Shown piece by piece: positions 11,412-21,545 of a stretch of DNA of 64,000 bases. The DNA lies in assembly GCA_032334235.1 (NCBI GenBank), contig JAVSGI010000003.1, positions 930,001 to 994,000 on the forward strand, read 5' to 3'. The stretch comes from Paracoccaceae bacterium Fryx2. Lineage in GTDB: Bacteria; Pseudomonadota; Alphaproteobacteria; Rhodobacterales; Rhodobacteraceae. Positions within the stretch are counted from its first letter, which is position 1; each line of letters starts with the position of its first letter. The position numbers and the translations under genes were made by a program. The notes beneath the pieces are model-generated. The model was not told where the DNA came from. It made no database searches and saw only the letters and a program-made list of their open reading frames with translations.

Positions 11412-11842
11412 ACCTCGCGTCCCGCGAGCACATAGCGCAGGATCGCAGCAGGAAAATGGCCTCCATCGACCGACAGCACAAGGTCCAGCGCGCAGTCCAG
11501 CATCACAATGCTGCGTCGCGGCGGCAATCGGTCGCTCTCGGCCTGCCCCAGATCAACCGCCAGATGCAACGGCACCTCTGCCACCGGGTCGGCGCGCAGC
11601 AGGCCCACCCCCCGCGCCTCGATCAGCCCGACCAGAGGCGCCGGACAACTGGCCACCAGCCCCGCCCCGTCGCGGCGCAGCACGGTGCGGTCGTCCGCCA
11701 CGAGTCGCGCGCCAAAGGCCATCAGTTGCAGCGCAAGGCCCGACTTGCCGCTGCCCGACGGGCCGAGGATCAGAACCCCCCGCCCCTCCAGCGCCACGCA
11801 ACTGGCATGAACCACCAGCTCGCTGCCGGCGGCCGGCATCAC
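11408..11842 (-). CDS. hprK: Short HPr kinase/phosphorylase (C-terminal domain only)
   Basis: A 144-aa protein, about half the length of Firmicute HprK (around 310 aa), and limited to the kinase domain as in other alphaproteobacteria. The Walker A motif is [13 protein letters not shown] and the following LVADDRT fits the family. It would phosphorylate the regulatory serine of HPr encoded by ptsH three genes downstream. It overlaps chvG upstream (ATGA) and rapZ downstream (GTGA). Confidence 0.9.
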   Translation of the reverse strand: MMPAAGSELVVHASCVALEGRGVLILGPSGSGKSGLALQLMAFGARLVADDRTVLRRDGAGLVASCPAPLVGLIEARGVGLLRADPVAEVPLHLAVDLGQAESDRLPPRRSIVMLDCALDLVLSVDGGHFPAAILRYVLAGREV

Positions 11843-13563
11843 ACCGGCAAGCCGACCACGAAGCGCGCGCCCAGCGGGTCCGAGGTGATGTCGGCATGGG
11901 TCGGGCGGATGTTCTCGGCCCAGATCACGCCGCCATGGGCCTCGACGATCTGCTTGGAAATCGCCAGCCCCAGACCCGAATGGTTGCCGAAATCGCCGGT
12001 CGGGCGTTCGGAATAGAACCGCTTGAACACCTTGGTCAGCGCCGCCTCGGGGATGCCCGGCCCGGTATCCTCGACCACGATCAGCACGCGGTTGTCGCGC
12101 CTGCGCACCCAGACCCGCACCGCGTCGCCTTCCTCGCAGAACGACACCGCGTTGGTGATGAGGTTGACGAACACCTGCGCCAGCCGCGCCTCCAGCCCGC
12201 GGATGATGATCGGTTCGGGCGGCAGGTCGGTGATGAATTCCACCCCCTTCTCGGCCGCCTGCTGGCCCAGATACTCCGACAGGTTCGACAGGGTCTTCAG
12301 AAGGTTGAAGGGTTCCTCCTCTTCCTTGACCAGTTCGGAATCCAGCCGCGAGGCATTCGAGATGTCGCTGACCAGCCGATCCAGCCTGCGCACGTCATGT
12401 TCGATCACTTCCAGCAGCCTTTCGCGTTGATCGTCGCGCTTGGCGATCCGCATCGTGCCGACGGCAGAGCGCAGACTGGCCAGCGGGTTCTTGATTTCAT
12501 GCGACACATCGGCCGCGAATTGCTCGTTGGCATCAATGCGGTCATAAAGCGCAGCCACCATTCCGCGCATCGCCACCGACAGCCGCCCGATCTCGTCGGG
12601 CCGCGCCGTCAGGTCTGGAATCCGCACCCGCCCGGGGGCCATCTTGCGCGCATCGCGGTCGCGCCCCAGTTCCGCCGCCGCCGCAAGGTCCGACAGCGGG
12701 TTGGCGATGGTCGAGGCCAGCACCAGGCTCAGCCCGATCGACACCAGCAGCGCAATCACGAACATCTGCAGCACCTGCTCGCGTTCATAGCGCACCAGCC
12801 GGTCGATCTCGCCCTCGGCGCTGGTCACCGCAACGACGCCCAGCACCTCGCCCGCGCGCCAGATCGGCGTGGCAACCGAGAAAAGCGCCCCGCCGTCGGG
12901 GTGGCGCCCGGTGTTCACGCTGGTCTCTCCGGCCCGCGCTGCCGGAAACAGGTCGCGCGCCAGCCCCTCGGCGTCGATCTCCGGCGCCTCGCGCTCTGCC
13001 GACGACAGCACGCCCGACACGCCGTCCCAGATCAGGTTCAGGAAATTGGTGATGATGGTCGACCGCGCCTGCCCCGGCAGGGAGCGCGGCGAGCCGCTGC
13101 CCGTGGCCAGCAGCGCACCGTAGGTGTCGAACACGAACACCTCGACCCCCGGCCCCAGGTCCACCTGCGCCAGCGTCTCGACCACGTCGATGCCATCGCC
13201 CGCCGCCATGTTGACGGCGCCGGTGCCGGGCATCCGCGCCTCGAACACGTCGGCGATCAGGCCGACCTCGGTCACCAGCCCCTGTTCGCGCTGCAGCACC
13301 AGGCTGTCGCGGAACGGGTTCAGGAACAGCACGCCCGACACCAGGATGACCAGCGCCATCATGTTGAAGATGATGATCTTGCGCGCCAGCGGCGAGCGGT
13401 TCAGCGCAACGATCCCGCGCCGCCCGCGCCCGGCACGCAGTTCGTGGTCCGCCAGGGCATCGGGGGTTTCCCAGTCCTCGCCCAGCAGCACGTTGCCGCT
13501 GCGGCCCGGCCGGGCAGGATCATCGACGTTGCTGCGGGACAGGACGGTCATGGCAGCCGTCAT
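11839..13563 (-). CDS. chvG: Sensor histidine kinase ChvG
   Basis: A 574-aa inner-membrane kinase of the ChvG-ChvI (ExoS-ChvI) two-component system. Order: cytoplasmic N-terminus, TM1 at about 64-82, periplasmic sensor to about 260, TM2 at about 265-287, HAMP, dimerisation box [16 protein letters not shown] with the phosphorylated His, N box [11 protein letters not shown]1 EDTGPGIPE, and G2 [13 protein letters not shown]. In rhizobia this system senses acidity and envelope state through ExoR. The ATG at 13563 overlaps the chvI stop. No exoR is visible in the window. Confidence 0.93.
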   Translation of the reverse strand: MTAAMTVLSRSNVDDPARPGRSGNVLLGEDWETPDALADHELRAGRGRRGIVALNRSPLARKIIIFNMMALVILVSGVLFLNPFRDSLVLQREQGLVTEVGLIADVFEARMPGTGAVNMAAGDGIDVVETLAQVDLGPGVEVFVFDTYGALLATGSGSPRSLPGQARSTIITNFLNLIWDGVSGVLSSAEREAPEIDAEGLARDLFPAARAGETSVNTGRHPDGGALFSVATPIWRAGEVLGVVAVTSAEGEIDRLVRYEREQVLQMFVIALLVSIGLSLVLASTIANPLSDLAAAAELGRDRDARKMAPGRVRIPDLTARPDEIGRLSVAMRGMVAALYDRIDANEQFAADVSHEIKNPLASLRSAVGTMRIAKRDDQRERLLEVIEHDVRRLDRLVSDISNASRLDSELVKEEEEPFNLLKTLSNLSEYLGQQAAEKGVEFITDLPPEPIIIRGLEARLAQVFVNLITNAVSFCEEGDAVRVWVRRRDNRVLIVVEDTGPGIPEAALTKVFKRFYSERPTGDFGNHSGLGLAISKQIVEAHGGVIWAENIRPTHADITSDPLGARFVVGLPV

Positions 13564-14261
13564 TCCTCGTTGTAGCGGTATCCGATGCCGTAGAGCGTTT
13601 CGATCGCGGAAAACTCGGGATCGGCGCTGCGCATCTTCTTGCGCAGCCGCTTGATGTGGCTGTCGATGGTGCGGTCATCGACGTAAACTTGGTCGTCATA
13701 GGCCACGTCCATCAGCTGATCACGGCTTTTCACGAAGCCGGGGCGCTGGGCCAGGGCCTGAAGCAGCAGGAATTCGGTCACGGTCAGCGACACGTCGTTG
13801 CCCTTCCACGCCACCGAATGGCGCAGCGGGTCCATCCGCAGGTTGCCGCGTTCCATGATCTTGGTTTCTTCGGTCACCGCCACCTCGCCGGTGGCGATCG
13901 CGTCCTGGCGGCGCAGCAGCGCCCGGATTCGCTCGACCAGCAGCCGCTGCGAGAAGGGCTTCTTCACATAGTCGTCCGCGCCCATGCGCAGCCCCAGCAC
14001 CTCGTCGATCTCGTCGTCCTTCGAGGTCAGGAAGATGATCGGCATCTGGGTTCTCAGCCGCAGGCGCTGCAGCAGGTCCATCCCGTCCATCCGCGGCATC
14101 TTGATGTCGAGCACCGCCATGTCGGGCAGGCGGCGGTTGAAGGCGTCAAGGGCAGACTGGCCGTCATTATAGGTTTCCACCTCGAAGCCCTCGGCTTCCA
14201 GAGTCATCGAAACCGACGTCAGGATGTTCCTGTCGTCGTCCACAAGGGCGATCCTTGACAT
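13560..14261 (-). CDS. chvI: Response regulator ChvI
   Basis: A 233-aa OmpR-family regulator. The receiver domain begins [12 protein letters not shown], with the phosphoacceptor in [11 protein letters not shown] (about Asp52) and the Lys in KKPFSQR. The winged-helix DNA-binding domain occupies the C-terminal third ([26 protein letters not shown]). The start at 14261 is fixed by homology; the frame is open upstream to 14336. It is the first gene of the minus-strand operon ending in ptsH and faces pckA across a 342-bp gap. Confidence 0.94.
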   Translation of the reverse strand: MSRIALVDDDRNILTSVSMTLEAEGFEVETYNDGQSALDAFNRRLPDMAVLDIKMPRMDGMDLLQRLRLRTQMPIIFLTSKDDEIDEVLGLRMGADDYVKKPFSQRLLVERIRALLRRQDAIATGEVAVTEETKIMERGNLRMDPLRHSVAWKGNDVSLTVTEFLLLQALAQRPGFVKSRDQLMDVAYDDQVYVDDRTIDSHIKRLRKKMRSADPEFSAIETLYGIGYRYNEE

Positions 14262-14597
14262 GGGTGGTTTTCCTATACTGCTATTTTTGCCCGATTTTTG
14301 CCACATGATCCCGTTTCCCCCCCCGAGAATCAACACTTAACTGCGAATCACCCGGCCAGACCCCAACAGGGAACGCGGAAAGTCCCAATAATTGACTAAT
14401 TTGCCGCAGTCGTGCCGATGGCGGCGCCAAACCGCCATCTGGTTGCGCTAACTGCGCGAATGCGTCCTAGTCCTTCGCGGAAACGACATGTTATAGGGAA
14501 CGTGACGGCACCGCCTGCGGAACTGTCCGGTATTCCTATTGGCCCAGGGTGCCGATTTCGAACCTGACGATAATGCCGCGCGAACGGCATCGGGAGC
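14262..14597. other. Divergent control region between chvI and pckA
   Basis: A gap of more than 300 bp without a gene. It must hold both promoters. It contains an AT-richer patch at 14270-14300 near chvI, an imperfect palindrome at 14442-14452 (listed separately), and a small hairpin with ATGCCG arms at 14573-14578 and 14585-14590 just before the pckA ribosome site. I do not see convincing -35/-10 boxes on either strand. Confidence 0.5.
14442..14452. promoter_or_regulatory. Possible carbon-regulator operator upstream of pckA
   Basis: GTTGCGCTAAC is one base short of the palindrome GTTAGCGCTAAC, the core I recall for the LacI-type regulator CceR of Rhodobacter sphaeroides, which controls central carbon genes. 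One half-site (GCGCTAAC) is perfect. It lies about 150 bp before the pckA start. A match of this size can arise by chance. Confidence 0.3.
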
Positions 14598-14603
14598 TTG
14601 CAC

Positions 14604-16202
14604 ATGACGATCGGACGGGTGAACCCAGCACAGCGGCTGGACCATCAAGGCATAACCGGACTGGGGACGGTCCACTACAACCTCAACGAACCGGCCCTGG
14701 TCGAGGCGGCGCTGCTGCGCGGCGAGGGCAAGCTTGGCATCGGCGGGGCGTTCCTGTGCTCGACCGGGCAGTTCACCGGACGGTCTCCGAAAGACAAGTT
14801 CGTGGTGCGCAGCCCGTCGGTCGAAGACACCGTCTGGTGGGAAAACAACGCCCCCATGGCACCCGAGGCGTTCGATCGCCTTCACGCCGACATGCTCGCC
14901 CACATGCAGGGCCGCGACTATTTCGTGCAGGACCTGTTCGGCGGCGCCGACCCCGAGCACCGGCTCGATGTGCGCGTGGTGACGGAACTTGCCTGGCATG
15001 GCCTGTTCATCCGCCACATGCTGCGCCGCCCCGCGCATGCGGAGCTTGACAGCTTCGTGCCGGAGTGGACGATCATCAACTGCCCCAGCTTCAAGGCCGA
15101 CCCGGCCCGTCACGGCTGCCGCACCGACACGGTGATCGCGCTGAACTTCGACAAGAAGGTGATCCTGATCGCGCAGACCGCCTATGCGGGCGAGATCAAG
15201 AAGTCGGTGTTCACCCTGCTGAACTACATCCTGCCCGGCAAGGGCGTGATGGCGATGCATTGCTCGGCCAACCACGCCATCGGGAATCCGGACGATGCGG
15301 CCGTGTTCTTCGGCCTGTCGGGCACCGGCAAGACCACCCTGTCGGCCGACCCGTCGCGCACCCTGATCGGCGATGACGAGCATGGCTGGTCGGACAAGGG
15401 CGTGTTCAACTTCGAGGGCGGCTGCTATGCCAAGACGATCAACCTCAGCGCCGAGGCGGAACCCGAGATCTTTGCCACCACCCACACCTTCGCGACCGTG
15501 GTGGAAAACATGGTGTTCGATCCCGAGACGCTGGCTCTGGATTTCGACGACGACAGCCTGACCGCGAACACCCGCTGCGCCTATCCGCTGGAATACATCT
15601 CGAACGCCTCGGCGACCGGGATGGGCGGGCACCCGAAGAACGTGATCATGCTGACCTGCGACGCCTTCGGCGTGCTGCCGCCGATTGCCCGGCTGAGCCC
15701 GGCGCAGGCGATGTATCACTTCCTGTCCGGCTTCACCTCGAAGGTGGCGGGGACCGAGCGGGGCGTGACCGAGCCGCAGCCGACGTTCAGCACCTGTTTC
15801 GGCGCGCCCTTCATGCCGCGGCGGCCGGAAGCCTATGGCAAGCTGTTGCAGGCCAAGATCGCCAAGCATGGCGCGACCTGCTGGCTGGTCAACACCGGCT
15901 GGACCGGCGGCGCCTACGGGACCGGCCGGCGGATGCCGATCAAGGCAACGCGGGCGCTGCTTACGGCGGCGCTGGACGGGTCGCTGGCAGGGGGCACCTT
16001 CCGGCGCGACCCGAACTTCGGCTTTGACGTGCCGGTGGCGGTGCATGGCGTGGATTCCGGTCTGCTCGACCCGCGCTCGACCTGGGCGGATGCCGCGGCC
16101 TATGACCGGCAGGCGGCGAAACTGGTGGGGATGTTTGCCGAGAACTTCGGGCAATACGTGCCCTACATCGACGCGGACGTGAAGGCGGCGGCGATCGGCT
16201 GA
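14604..16202 (+). CDS. pckA: Phosphoenolpyruvate carboxykinase (ATP)
   Basis: A 532-aa enzyme that makes PEP from oxaloacetate with ATP, the entry step of gluconeogenesis. The ATP-binding kinase loop is [25 protein letters not shown], the [10 protein letters not shown] segment and DDEHGWSD metal-binding region are present. The start at 14604 has GGGAG at 14592-14596. It is divergent from chvI, an arrangement conserved in Agrobacterium and relatives, where ChvI has been linked to pckA control. Two hairpins follow the stop. Confidence 0.96.
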   Translation: MTIGRVNPAQRLDHQGITGLGTVHYNLNEPALVEAALLRGEGKLGIGGAFLCSTGQFTGRSPKDKFVVRSPSVEDTVWWENNAPMAPEAFDRLHADMLAHMQGRDYFVQDLFGGADPEHRLDVRVVTELAWHGLFIRHMLRRPAHAELDSFVPEWTIINCPSFKADPARHGCRTDTVIALNFDKKVILIAQTAYAGEIKKSVFTLLNYILPGKGVMAMHCSANHAIGNPDDAAVFFGLSGTGKTTLSADPSRTLIGDDEHGWSDKGVFNFEGGCYAKTINLSAEAEPEIFATTHTFATVVENMVFDPETLALDFDDDSLTANTRCAYPLEYISNASATGMGGHPKNVIMLTCDAFGVLPPIARLSPAQAMYHFLSGFTSKVAGTERGVTEPQPTFSTCFGAPFMPRRPEAYGKLLQAKIAKHGATCWLVNTGWTGGAYGTGRRMPIKATRALLTAALDGSLAGGTFRRDPNFGFDVPVAVHGVDSGLLDPRSTWADAAAYDRQAAKLVGMFAENFGQYVPYIDADVKAAAIG

Positions 16203-16212
16203 ACCGACGGAA

Positions 16213-16236
16213 CCGGGGGGTTTCACACCCCCCCGG
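16213..16236. terminator. Hairpin after pckA
   Basis: CCGGGGGG at 16213-16220 pairs with CCCCCCGG at 16229-16236 around an 8-nt loop, 11 bp after the pckA stop. There is no T tract. Confidence 0.5.
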
Positions 16237-16264
16237 CGACGCCACGGGCGACGCGTTCCCCGCT

Positions 16265-16289
16265 GAAAACAGTCCACCGGACTGTTTTC
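16265..16289. terminator. 11-bp perfect hairpin between convergent pckA and tauE-type gene
   Basis: GAAAACAGTCC (16265-16275) and GGACTGTTTTC (16279-16289) form an 11-bp perfect stem with a 3-nt loop. Because A-rich and T-rich bases flank the stem on both strands, it can act as a bidirectional terminator. Confidence 0.65.
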
Positions 16290-16304
16290 CGGGCGCCTTT
16301 CACC

Positions 16305-16330
16305 CTGTGGGATATTTGTGCAAAGGTGAA
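16305..16330. repeat. Dispersed repeat family 1, short copy
   Basis: GGGATATTTGTGCAAAGGTG resembles the reverse complement of the TTTCAC...AAATATCCC edge seen at 54868 and 62572. It lies between convergent genes. Divergence makes membership uncertain. Confidence 0.45.
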
Positions 16331-16416
16331 TGTGTGGCCGGATTTCACGCGTGAAACTCCGGTCATCATGTTGATCATGAATGATTTTCTTGAAGGAATT
16401 AACCTTCTGGCAAGGA

Positions 16417-17187
16417 TCAGAGACCCAGTGCACGGCGCATCAGGTTGAGGCCGGTCAGCACCAGCAGCACCTGCGTCCAGCGCCGGAAGCGGGCCTGATC
16501 GAGGCGGTCCTGCACCGCGTAGCCGATCAGCAGGCCCGCCATGGCTGGCACCACCAGCGCGGCCGAGAACGGCAGGGTCGCGGCGTTCATCACCCCCGAT
16601 TGCAGGTGGGCCAGCAGCAGCACGGTGGCGCCGATCAGGAAGATCACGCCCTGCACCCGGATGCTTTCGCGTTTGTCGGCCCCGATCGACAGAAGGTAAA
16701 CCAGCACAGGCGGCCCCCAGACCCCCGACAGCCCGCCGTAAAGCCCGCCCACGACCCCCAGCGCCCATTCGGCGCGGGTGCGGTGTTCCAGTCGCAGCGC
16801 CAGCTGGCGGCCCGCCAGTTGCAGGGCGGCGAAGGCGGTGATCGGCAGGCCGAGCAGCAGCAGGAACACGTCTTGCGGGATGTCGCGCACGAACTGCGCC
16901 GAGACCATGATGAACACCACGGTGCCGGTGATCATCCGCCAGTAGGTCCGCACCGCCGCCCAGGCCGCCGCGGCGCCCTGACGGAAGGCCTGGCTGATGT
17001 TGGTGACAAGGGTGGGCAGGATGAGGCCCGCCAGCGCCACCTCGGGCGGCAGGAAGCTGGAGAAGGCCGAGATCATGATCATCGGCATGGCGAACCCCAC
17101 CGCACCCTTCACGAAGCCGGAAAACAGCGTCACTGCCAGTGCCGCCCAGAACGCCGCGGGGGAAAGCCCCGCCATCACCAGATCCAT
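16417..17187 (-). CDS. TauE/SafE-family membrane exporter
   Basis: A 256-aa integral membrane protein with about seven or eight hydrophobic segments. The first repeat contains GFVKGAVGFAMPMI (residues 24-37) and the second repeat has GGLYGGLSGVWGPPVL, the two signature blocks of the TauE/SafE (DUF81) family, which exports sulfite, sulfoacetate or other organic anions. The substrate is not evident: no sulfur-metabolism genes adjoin. It is divergent from mcd across 169 bp. Confidence 0.85.
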   Translation of the reverse strand: MDLVMAGLSPAAFWAALAVTLFSGFVKGAVGFAMPMIMISAFSSFLPPEVALAGLILPTLVTNISQAFRQGAAAAWAAVRTYWRMITGTVVFIMVSAQFVRDIPQDVFLLLLGLPITAFAALQLAGRQLALRLEHRTRAEWALGVVGGLYGGLSGVWGPPVLVYLLSIGADKRESIRVQGVIFLIGATVLLLAHLQSGVMNAATLPFSAALVVPAMAGLLIGYAVQDRLDQARFRRWTQVLLVLTGLNLMRRALGL

Positions 17188-17356
17188 GCCTGTTCCCTGT
17201 TGTTTTTCAAGCTATATGCCTTGGGCGGGTGCGGCGCACCCTCAATTCCTTGGCGACACTTTCGGTCGCAAGACCATGTCCGGACGAATATTTGTTGCGC
17301 TGCACCTGCAAAGGCCCTATCTGATCTCGCAATCGCAGCATTTGGAGACTCGCGCC

Positions 17357-19024
17357 ATGGCCCATGATGGACAGCCGACCCGGCAATCGCCCGTGATGGC
17401 GGATCTTCTGGGGCTGACCGCAGCCGCCCTGCCGGAGGTGGAGGCGCTGTTCGTGCAGGCGCGCGAAGGCTTGCGCGGCCGGGTGACGGTGGCGGGGCGG
17501 ATTTCCTCGGCGGCGCTGGAGGAACACCAGTTTGCCGCCCACGCGCTGGCCTGGCTGGCGACCTACACGGAATCGCTGCGCCAGATGCGGGCCTGGGCCG
17601 GACGGCTGGAGGCCGAGGGCCGCTTTGGCGAGATGGAGGCGTTGATCCTGCAGATCGCCTATGGCGAATACCTGTGCCAGATCAGCGGCGGCATTGCGAT
17701 GAGCCAGGGGGAGGTTGCGCGTTTGCAGGACCTTGGCCTGCCCCCGGCCCAACCCGGGGCGGCGGCGGAGGCTCTGATGGCCCGGGGCAATACCGCTGCC
17801 GCCCGCACCCGGCTGGTGGAGCTGATGCGCGACAACCACGGGCGCGCGACCTTCGGCGCCTCGGGGCTGGACGAGGAACTGGAGATGATCCGCGACCAGT
17901 TCCGCCGCTTTGCCGACGAGAAGGTGGCGCCATTCGCCCATGGCTGGCACCTGCGCGACGAACTGATCCCGATGGAGATCATCGAGGCGCTGGCGGAAAT
18001 GGGCGTGTTCGGTCTGACTATTCCTGAAGAATTCGGCGGGTTCGGGCTGTCCAAGGCGTCGATGGTGGTGGTGTCGGAGGAGTTGTCGCGCGGCTATATC
18101 GGGGTCGGCTCGCTGGCCACCCGCAGCGAGATTGCGGTAGAACTGATCCTCTGCGGCGGCACGGACGCGCAGAAGGCGCAATGGCTGCCCAAGCTCGCCA
18201 GCGCCGAGATCCTGCCGACCGCCGTGTTCACCGAGCCCAACACCGGGTCGGATCTTGGCTCCTTGCGCACCCGGGCGGTGAAGGTGGGCGAGGACTGGGA
18301 GGTGACCGGCAACAAGACGTGGATCACACATGCCGCCCGCACCCATGTGATGACCCTGCTGGCGCGCACCGACCCCGAGACCAGCGATTACCGCGGGCTG
18401 AGCATGTTCCTGGCCGAAAAGATGCCGGGCACCGATGAGGTGCCGTTCCCGACCCCCGGCATGACCGGCGGCGAGATCGAGGTGCTGGGCTACCGCGGCA
18501 TGAAGGAATACGAACTGGCCTTCGACGGCTTTGCCGTGAAGGGCGAGAACCTGCTGGGCGGGGTGGAGGGCCAGGGCTTCAAGCAGCTGATGCAGACCTT
18601 TGAATCGGCGCGCATCCAGACGGCGGCGCGGGCGATCGGGGTGGCGCAGAACGCGCTGGAGGTCGGGATGCAGTATGCCACCGACCGCAAGCAGTTCGGC
18701 AAGGCGCTGATCGAGTTTCCGCGCGTGTCGGGCAAGCTTGCCATGATGGCGGTGGAGATCATGGTGGCGCGGCAACTGACCTATTTCAGCGCCTGGCAGA
18801 AGGATCACGACAAGCGCTGCGATCTGGAGGCCGGGATGGCCAAGCTGCTGGGCGCGCGGGTGGCCTGGGCCTCGGCCGACAATGCCTTGCAGATTCACGG
18901 CGGCAATGGGTTCGCGCTGGAATACCAGATCAGCCGCATCCTGTGCGACGCGCGGATCCTGAACATCTTCGAAGGGGCGGCAGAGATTCAGGCGCAGGTG
19001 ATCGCGCGGCGCCTGCTCGACTGA
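17357..19024 (+). CDS. mcd: (2S)-methylsuccinyl-CoA dehydrogenase
   Basis: A 555-aa acyl-CoA dehydrogenase that oxidises methylsuccinyl-CoA to mesaconyl-C1-CoA in the ethylmalonyl-CoA pathway, passing electrons to ETF. An N-terminal extension of about 160 residues (LEEHQFAAHALAWLATYTES region) before the ordinary acyl-CoA dehydrogenase fold sets Mcd apart from butyryl-CoA dehydrogenases of about 380 aa. The dehydrogenase part shows FTEPNTGSDLGSLRT, YRGMKEYELAFDGF and QIHGGNGFALEYQISR. The start at 17357 is chosen because the extension begins there. Other pathway genes (ccr, ecm) are not in the window. Confidence 0.9.
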   Translation: MAHDGQPTRQSPVMADLLGLTAAALPEVEALFVQAREGLRGRVTVAGRISSAALEEHQFAAHALAWLATYTESLRQMRAWAGRLEAEGRFGEMEALILQIAYGEYLCQISGGIAMSQGEVARLQDLGLPPAQPGAAAEALMARGNTAAARTRLVELMRDNHGRATFGASGLDEELEMIRDQFRRFADEKVAPFAHGWHLRDELIPMEIIEALAEMGVFGLTIPEEFGGFGLSKASMVVVSEELSRGYIGVGSLATRSEIAVELILCGGTDAQKAQWLPKLASAEILPTAVFTEPNTGSDLGSLRTRAVKVGEDWEVTGNKTWITHAARTHVMTLLARTDPETSDYRGLSMFLAEKMPGTDEVPFPTPGMTGGEIEVLGYRGMKEYELAFDGFAVKGENLLGGVEGQGFKQLMQTFESARIQTAARAIGVAQNALEVGMQYATDRKQFGKALIEFPRVSGKLAMMAVEIMVARQLTYFSAWQKDHDKRCDLEAGMAKLLGARVAWASADNALQIHGGNGFALEYQISRILCDARILNIFEGAAEIQAQVIARRLLD

Positions 19025-20254
19025 TCACTCGCCGGGCACGGTGCCGCCATGCGACGGGCGGCGCGCGCCCAGGCGCGGGTGCAGCCGACCGGCAATGGCA
19101 AAGGCCACGGCAAAGCCCAGACCGCTGGCGGCGAAAATGCCCGCCAGCGGCGCCGCCAGCAGCACCAGCCAGGCCGCCCCCGGCGTCAGGATGCCCGACA
19201 CGTCGCGGAAGCTGGAATAGACGGCGGCCATCTCGGTCCGTTCCGACGGTTTGACCGCCATCAGGAAGGGCAGGCCACCCGCCGCATCCAGCAGCACCAG
19301 CCCGAACGACCCCGCCATCAACAGCGCCACCGTCGCCCAGGGCAGCATCGAGACCAGCGTGGCCCCGATGAACGTCGCGGCGCAAAGCGCGAAGGCGGCG
19401 CGCACCGCGATGCGGAGGGACCGGCGATAGACCAGCCGCAACATGAACGGTGTGGTGAACAGAAGGGCATTCGACAGCGACAGCGCGATGCCCCCGACCT
19501 TGTCGCTGAGACCCGCCTCGATGCAGAAGATCGGCAGGTAGACGACATAGACCCACCAGCCGCAAGAGCGCAGCACGGCGAACAGCCAGCCCGCGATCAG
19601 CCGCGGCTGGCGGAAGAACCGCCCGAGATAGGCCAGCGGGTTGGGGGCGGGCCCCCTGGCGCGGGCGATCTGCTTGCCGTTGCCCAGGCGCAGTATCCAG
19701 AACGCCGTCAGCAGCACGCAGGCGAATACTCCGGCCAGCACAAAGGGCGCAGGCTCCCACAGGCTGCGCAGCCAGACGCCCAGCAGCGGGCCGACCGCCC
19801 AGGGCGCCGCCGCATACAGCATCTGCGTCGACTGGCTGCGCCCCAGATCGGCGCGGGTGATGTAGTCCAGCACATAGGCGTTGAAACAGACGAACACCGT
19901 CGCCGTGGCCAGGGCATTGGCCGCCAGCGCCAGCGGCACCGCCACCGGCCCGCCGCTGATCGCCAGCGCCATGCCCACCAGATACAGGCAGGCCCCCGCC
20001 GTATACATCCAGCGCCGCGGCACATGGCGCGTGGCCCAGGGCACCATCAGCCCCCAGATCAGCGAGGCCACCCCCACCACGAAATAGATCTGCGACACGG
20101 CCCCCGCACCGCGCACAGCGTCGTAGATCGTCAGCGGCATCACCGAGATCAGGATGCCGCGCACCGCCGCCTCCAGCCCCGCCAGCAGGGCGAAGGACGC
20201 GACCCTCGGGGTCGGCGCGTGGCGCAGGAAAAGGGGGATGTATCTTGTGGCCAT
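19025..20254 (-). CDS. MFS transporter
   Basis: A 409-aa major-facilitator protein with about 12 hydrophobic segments. The loop between segments 2 and 3 contains PWATRHVPRR, a degenerate form of the MFS signature. The stop codon abuts the mcd stop on the opposite strand, with no space between them. No substrate can be assigned. It lies on the same strand as recO, 95 bp downstream of it. Confidence 0.8.
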   Translation of the reverse strand: MATRYIPLFLRHAPTPRVASFALLAGLEAAVRGILISVMPLTIYDAVRGAGAVSQIYFVVGVASLIWGLMVPWATRHVPRRWMYTAGACLYLVGMALAISGGPVAVPLALAANALATATVFVCFNAYVLDYITRADLGRSQSTQMLYAAAPWAVGPLLGVWLRSLWEPAPFVLAGVFACVLLTAFWILRLGNGKQIARARGPAPNPLAYLGRFFRQPRLIAGWLFAVLRSCGWWVYVVYLPIFCIEAGLSDKVGGIALSLSNALLFTTPFMLRLVYRRSLRIAVRAAFALCAATFIGATLVSMLPWATVALLMAGSFGLVLLDAAGGLPFLMAVKPSERTEMAAVYSSFRDVSGILTPGAAWLVLLAAPLAGIFAASGLGFAVAFAIAGRLHPRLGARRPSHGGTVPGE

Positions 20255-20349
20255 GGAGGTTCAGACCGCAGCATGGGGGGCAAACCGCCGCCCGCGTCTG
20301 GCCCCGCGGCGACATGCCGCGTCGTTTGCGGCCGAACGCCCGCGAAAGC

Positions 20350-21063
20350 TCAGCGCGCCAGCAGGTCCAGCAACCGCGCCCGCGCTTCGGGCAGGGGCTT
20401 GCCGTTCAGCAGCCCCAGTTCGCGGGTCAGGAAATGGCCGGTGACCGCCAGCCCCTGCCCGATCTCGGCCCGGCTGGCCGGTCCTTGCCCCAGCAGGCAG
20501 GCGGGCAAGGGCAAGAGCCGCGCCGCCCACTCCCCCGCCCCCGCCCGGCTGACCGCCCGCCCGGTGCGCGGGCTGACAAAGGCCAGATCGTCGCGCGCCC
20601 CGGTCACGGCGCAACGGCTTAGGTCGAGCCCGAAGCCCAGTTCCTCCAGCAGCAGCAACTCCCAGCGCAGATAGCGCGCGGGCCAGTCCGGGGCGGCCTC
20701 CAGCGCATCGAGCAGCGCCACGGTCGCCTGCCACAGCGCGGGGTAGGACTCGCGTTCCGGCAGCGCCGCGCGGGTCAGCGCGCAGATCGCGTTCAGCCCG
20801 GCCAGCGCCAGCCGGTCGCCCAGCACCCCGGCGCGCGACCGGACGGGCTCGGCGACATAGACCCCGATGTGATCATCCAGCCGCGCCCGCCAGCTGACAT
20901 CCAGTTGCGCCCCCGGTTGCAGCAACGGCGACAGGCGGCGCGAGGCCCCGCCCCGCACCACCCCGGCATGGCGCCCGTGCGCCGCCGTGAACACCTCGAT
21001 GATCGCCGCACTCTCGCCGTGCCTGCGCACCGACAGAAGCACGCCCTCGTCCCGCCAATCCAT
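20350..21063 (-). CDS. recO: DNA repair protein RecO
   Basis: A 237-aa RecF-pathway mediator that loads RecA onto SSB-coated DNA. The N-terminal OB fold starts [21 protein letters not shown], and the family [14 protein letters not shown] and [22 protein letters not shown] segments are present. The zinc cysteines seen in some RecO proteins are reduced here to a single Cys. It follows the rnc-era-DUF1491 block on the same strand, a common neighbourhood. Confidence 0.93.
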   Translation of the reverse strand: MDWRDEGVLLSVRRHGESAAIIEVFTAAHGRHAGVVRGGASRRLSPLLQPGAQLDVSWRARLDDHIGVYVAEPVRSRAGVLGDRLALAGLNAICALTRAALPERESYPALWQATVALLDALEAAPDWPARYLRWELLLLEELGFGLDLSRCAVTGARDDLAFVSPRTGRAVSRAGAGEWAARLLPLPACLLGQGPASRAEIGQGLAVTGHFLTRELGLLNGKPLPEARARLLDLLAR

Positions 21064-21101
21064 GCGCCACTATCAAGGCCCCGCCCCTGCCCCGCAAGGG
21101 C

Positions 21102-21434
21102 TCAGGCCAGCCCGTCCTCGTCCAGCAGGGTGCGCCCGGCGCGGTCCTCGACCTCGATCACCCAGAGGTCGGGGTCGTTGCGGCGCTGCCGGGCGATGGC
21201 GGCATCGACCGCGGCCTCCGCCCCCTCGGCCAGCACGATCCAGACCCGCTCGCCACTTGCCAGATCGAACGACCGCTGGAACGCCCGCGCCTGCCCGTCC
21301 AGCGTCGCAAGCTTCACCAGCACCGCCCCCGCCGTGGCATCGCCGCGCGCCGTGACATAGACCGGAATCCCCGCCAGCCGGAGCCGCGTGAGGTACGCCC
21401 GCACCCAGAAATCGGCCGTCAGCCGGGCCGTCAA
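21102..21434 (-). CDS. DUF1491 family protein
   Basis: A protein of about 110 aa with no known function. TARLTADFWVRAYLTRL, the GIPVYVTARGDATAGAV block and a C-terminal DPDLWVIEVEDR match DUF1491. The start is uncertain: TTG at 21434 gives the family N-terminus, and another TTG at 21485 lies inside a dispersed repeat and adds 17 unconserved residues. No ATG is available. It sits between era and recO on the same strand. Confidence 0.75.
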   Translation of the reverse strand: MTARLTADFWVRAYLTRLRLAGIPVYVTARGDATAGAVLVKLATLDGQARAFQRSFDLASGERVWIVLAEGAEAAVDAAIARQRRNDPDLWVIEVEDRAGRTLLDEDGLA

Positions 21435-21474
21435 GACCCGCCGGGCGCCAGTCGATCCCGGCGCCCCCCCTTCT

Positions 21475-21502
21475 TCTGTTTCCAAATATCCCCGCCGGAG
21501 GC
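21475..21502. repeat. Dispersed repeat family 1, short copy between era and DUF1491
   Basis: CAAATATCCCCGCCGGAGGC is identical to the core of the copies at 49803 and 62572. It lies in the 111-bp gap between the era stop and the preferred DUF1491 start. Confidence 0.7.
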
Positions 21503-21545
21503 ACCCGCCCGCACCGCCTCACCGGCGGCCCAAGGCAAGAAGCCT

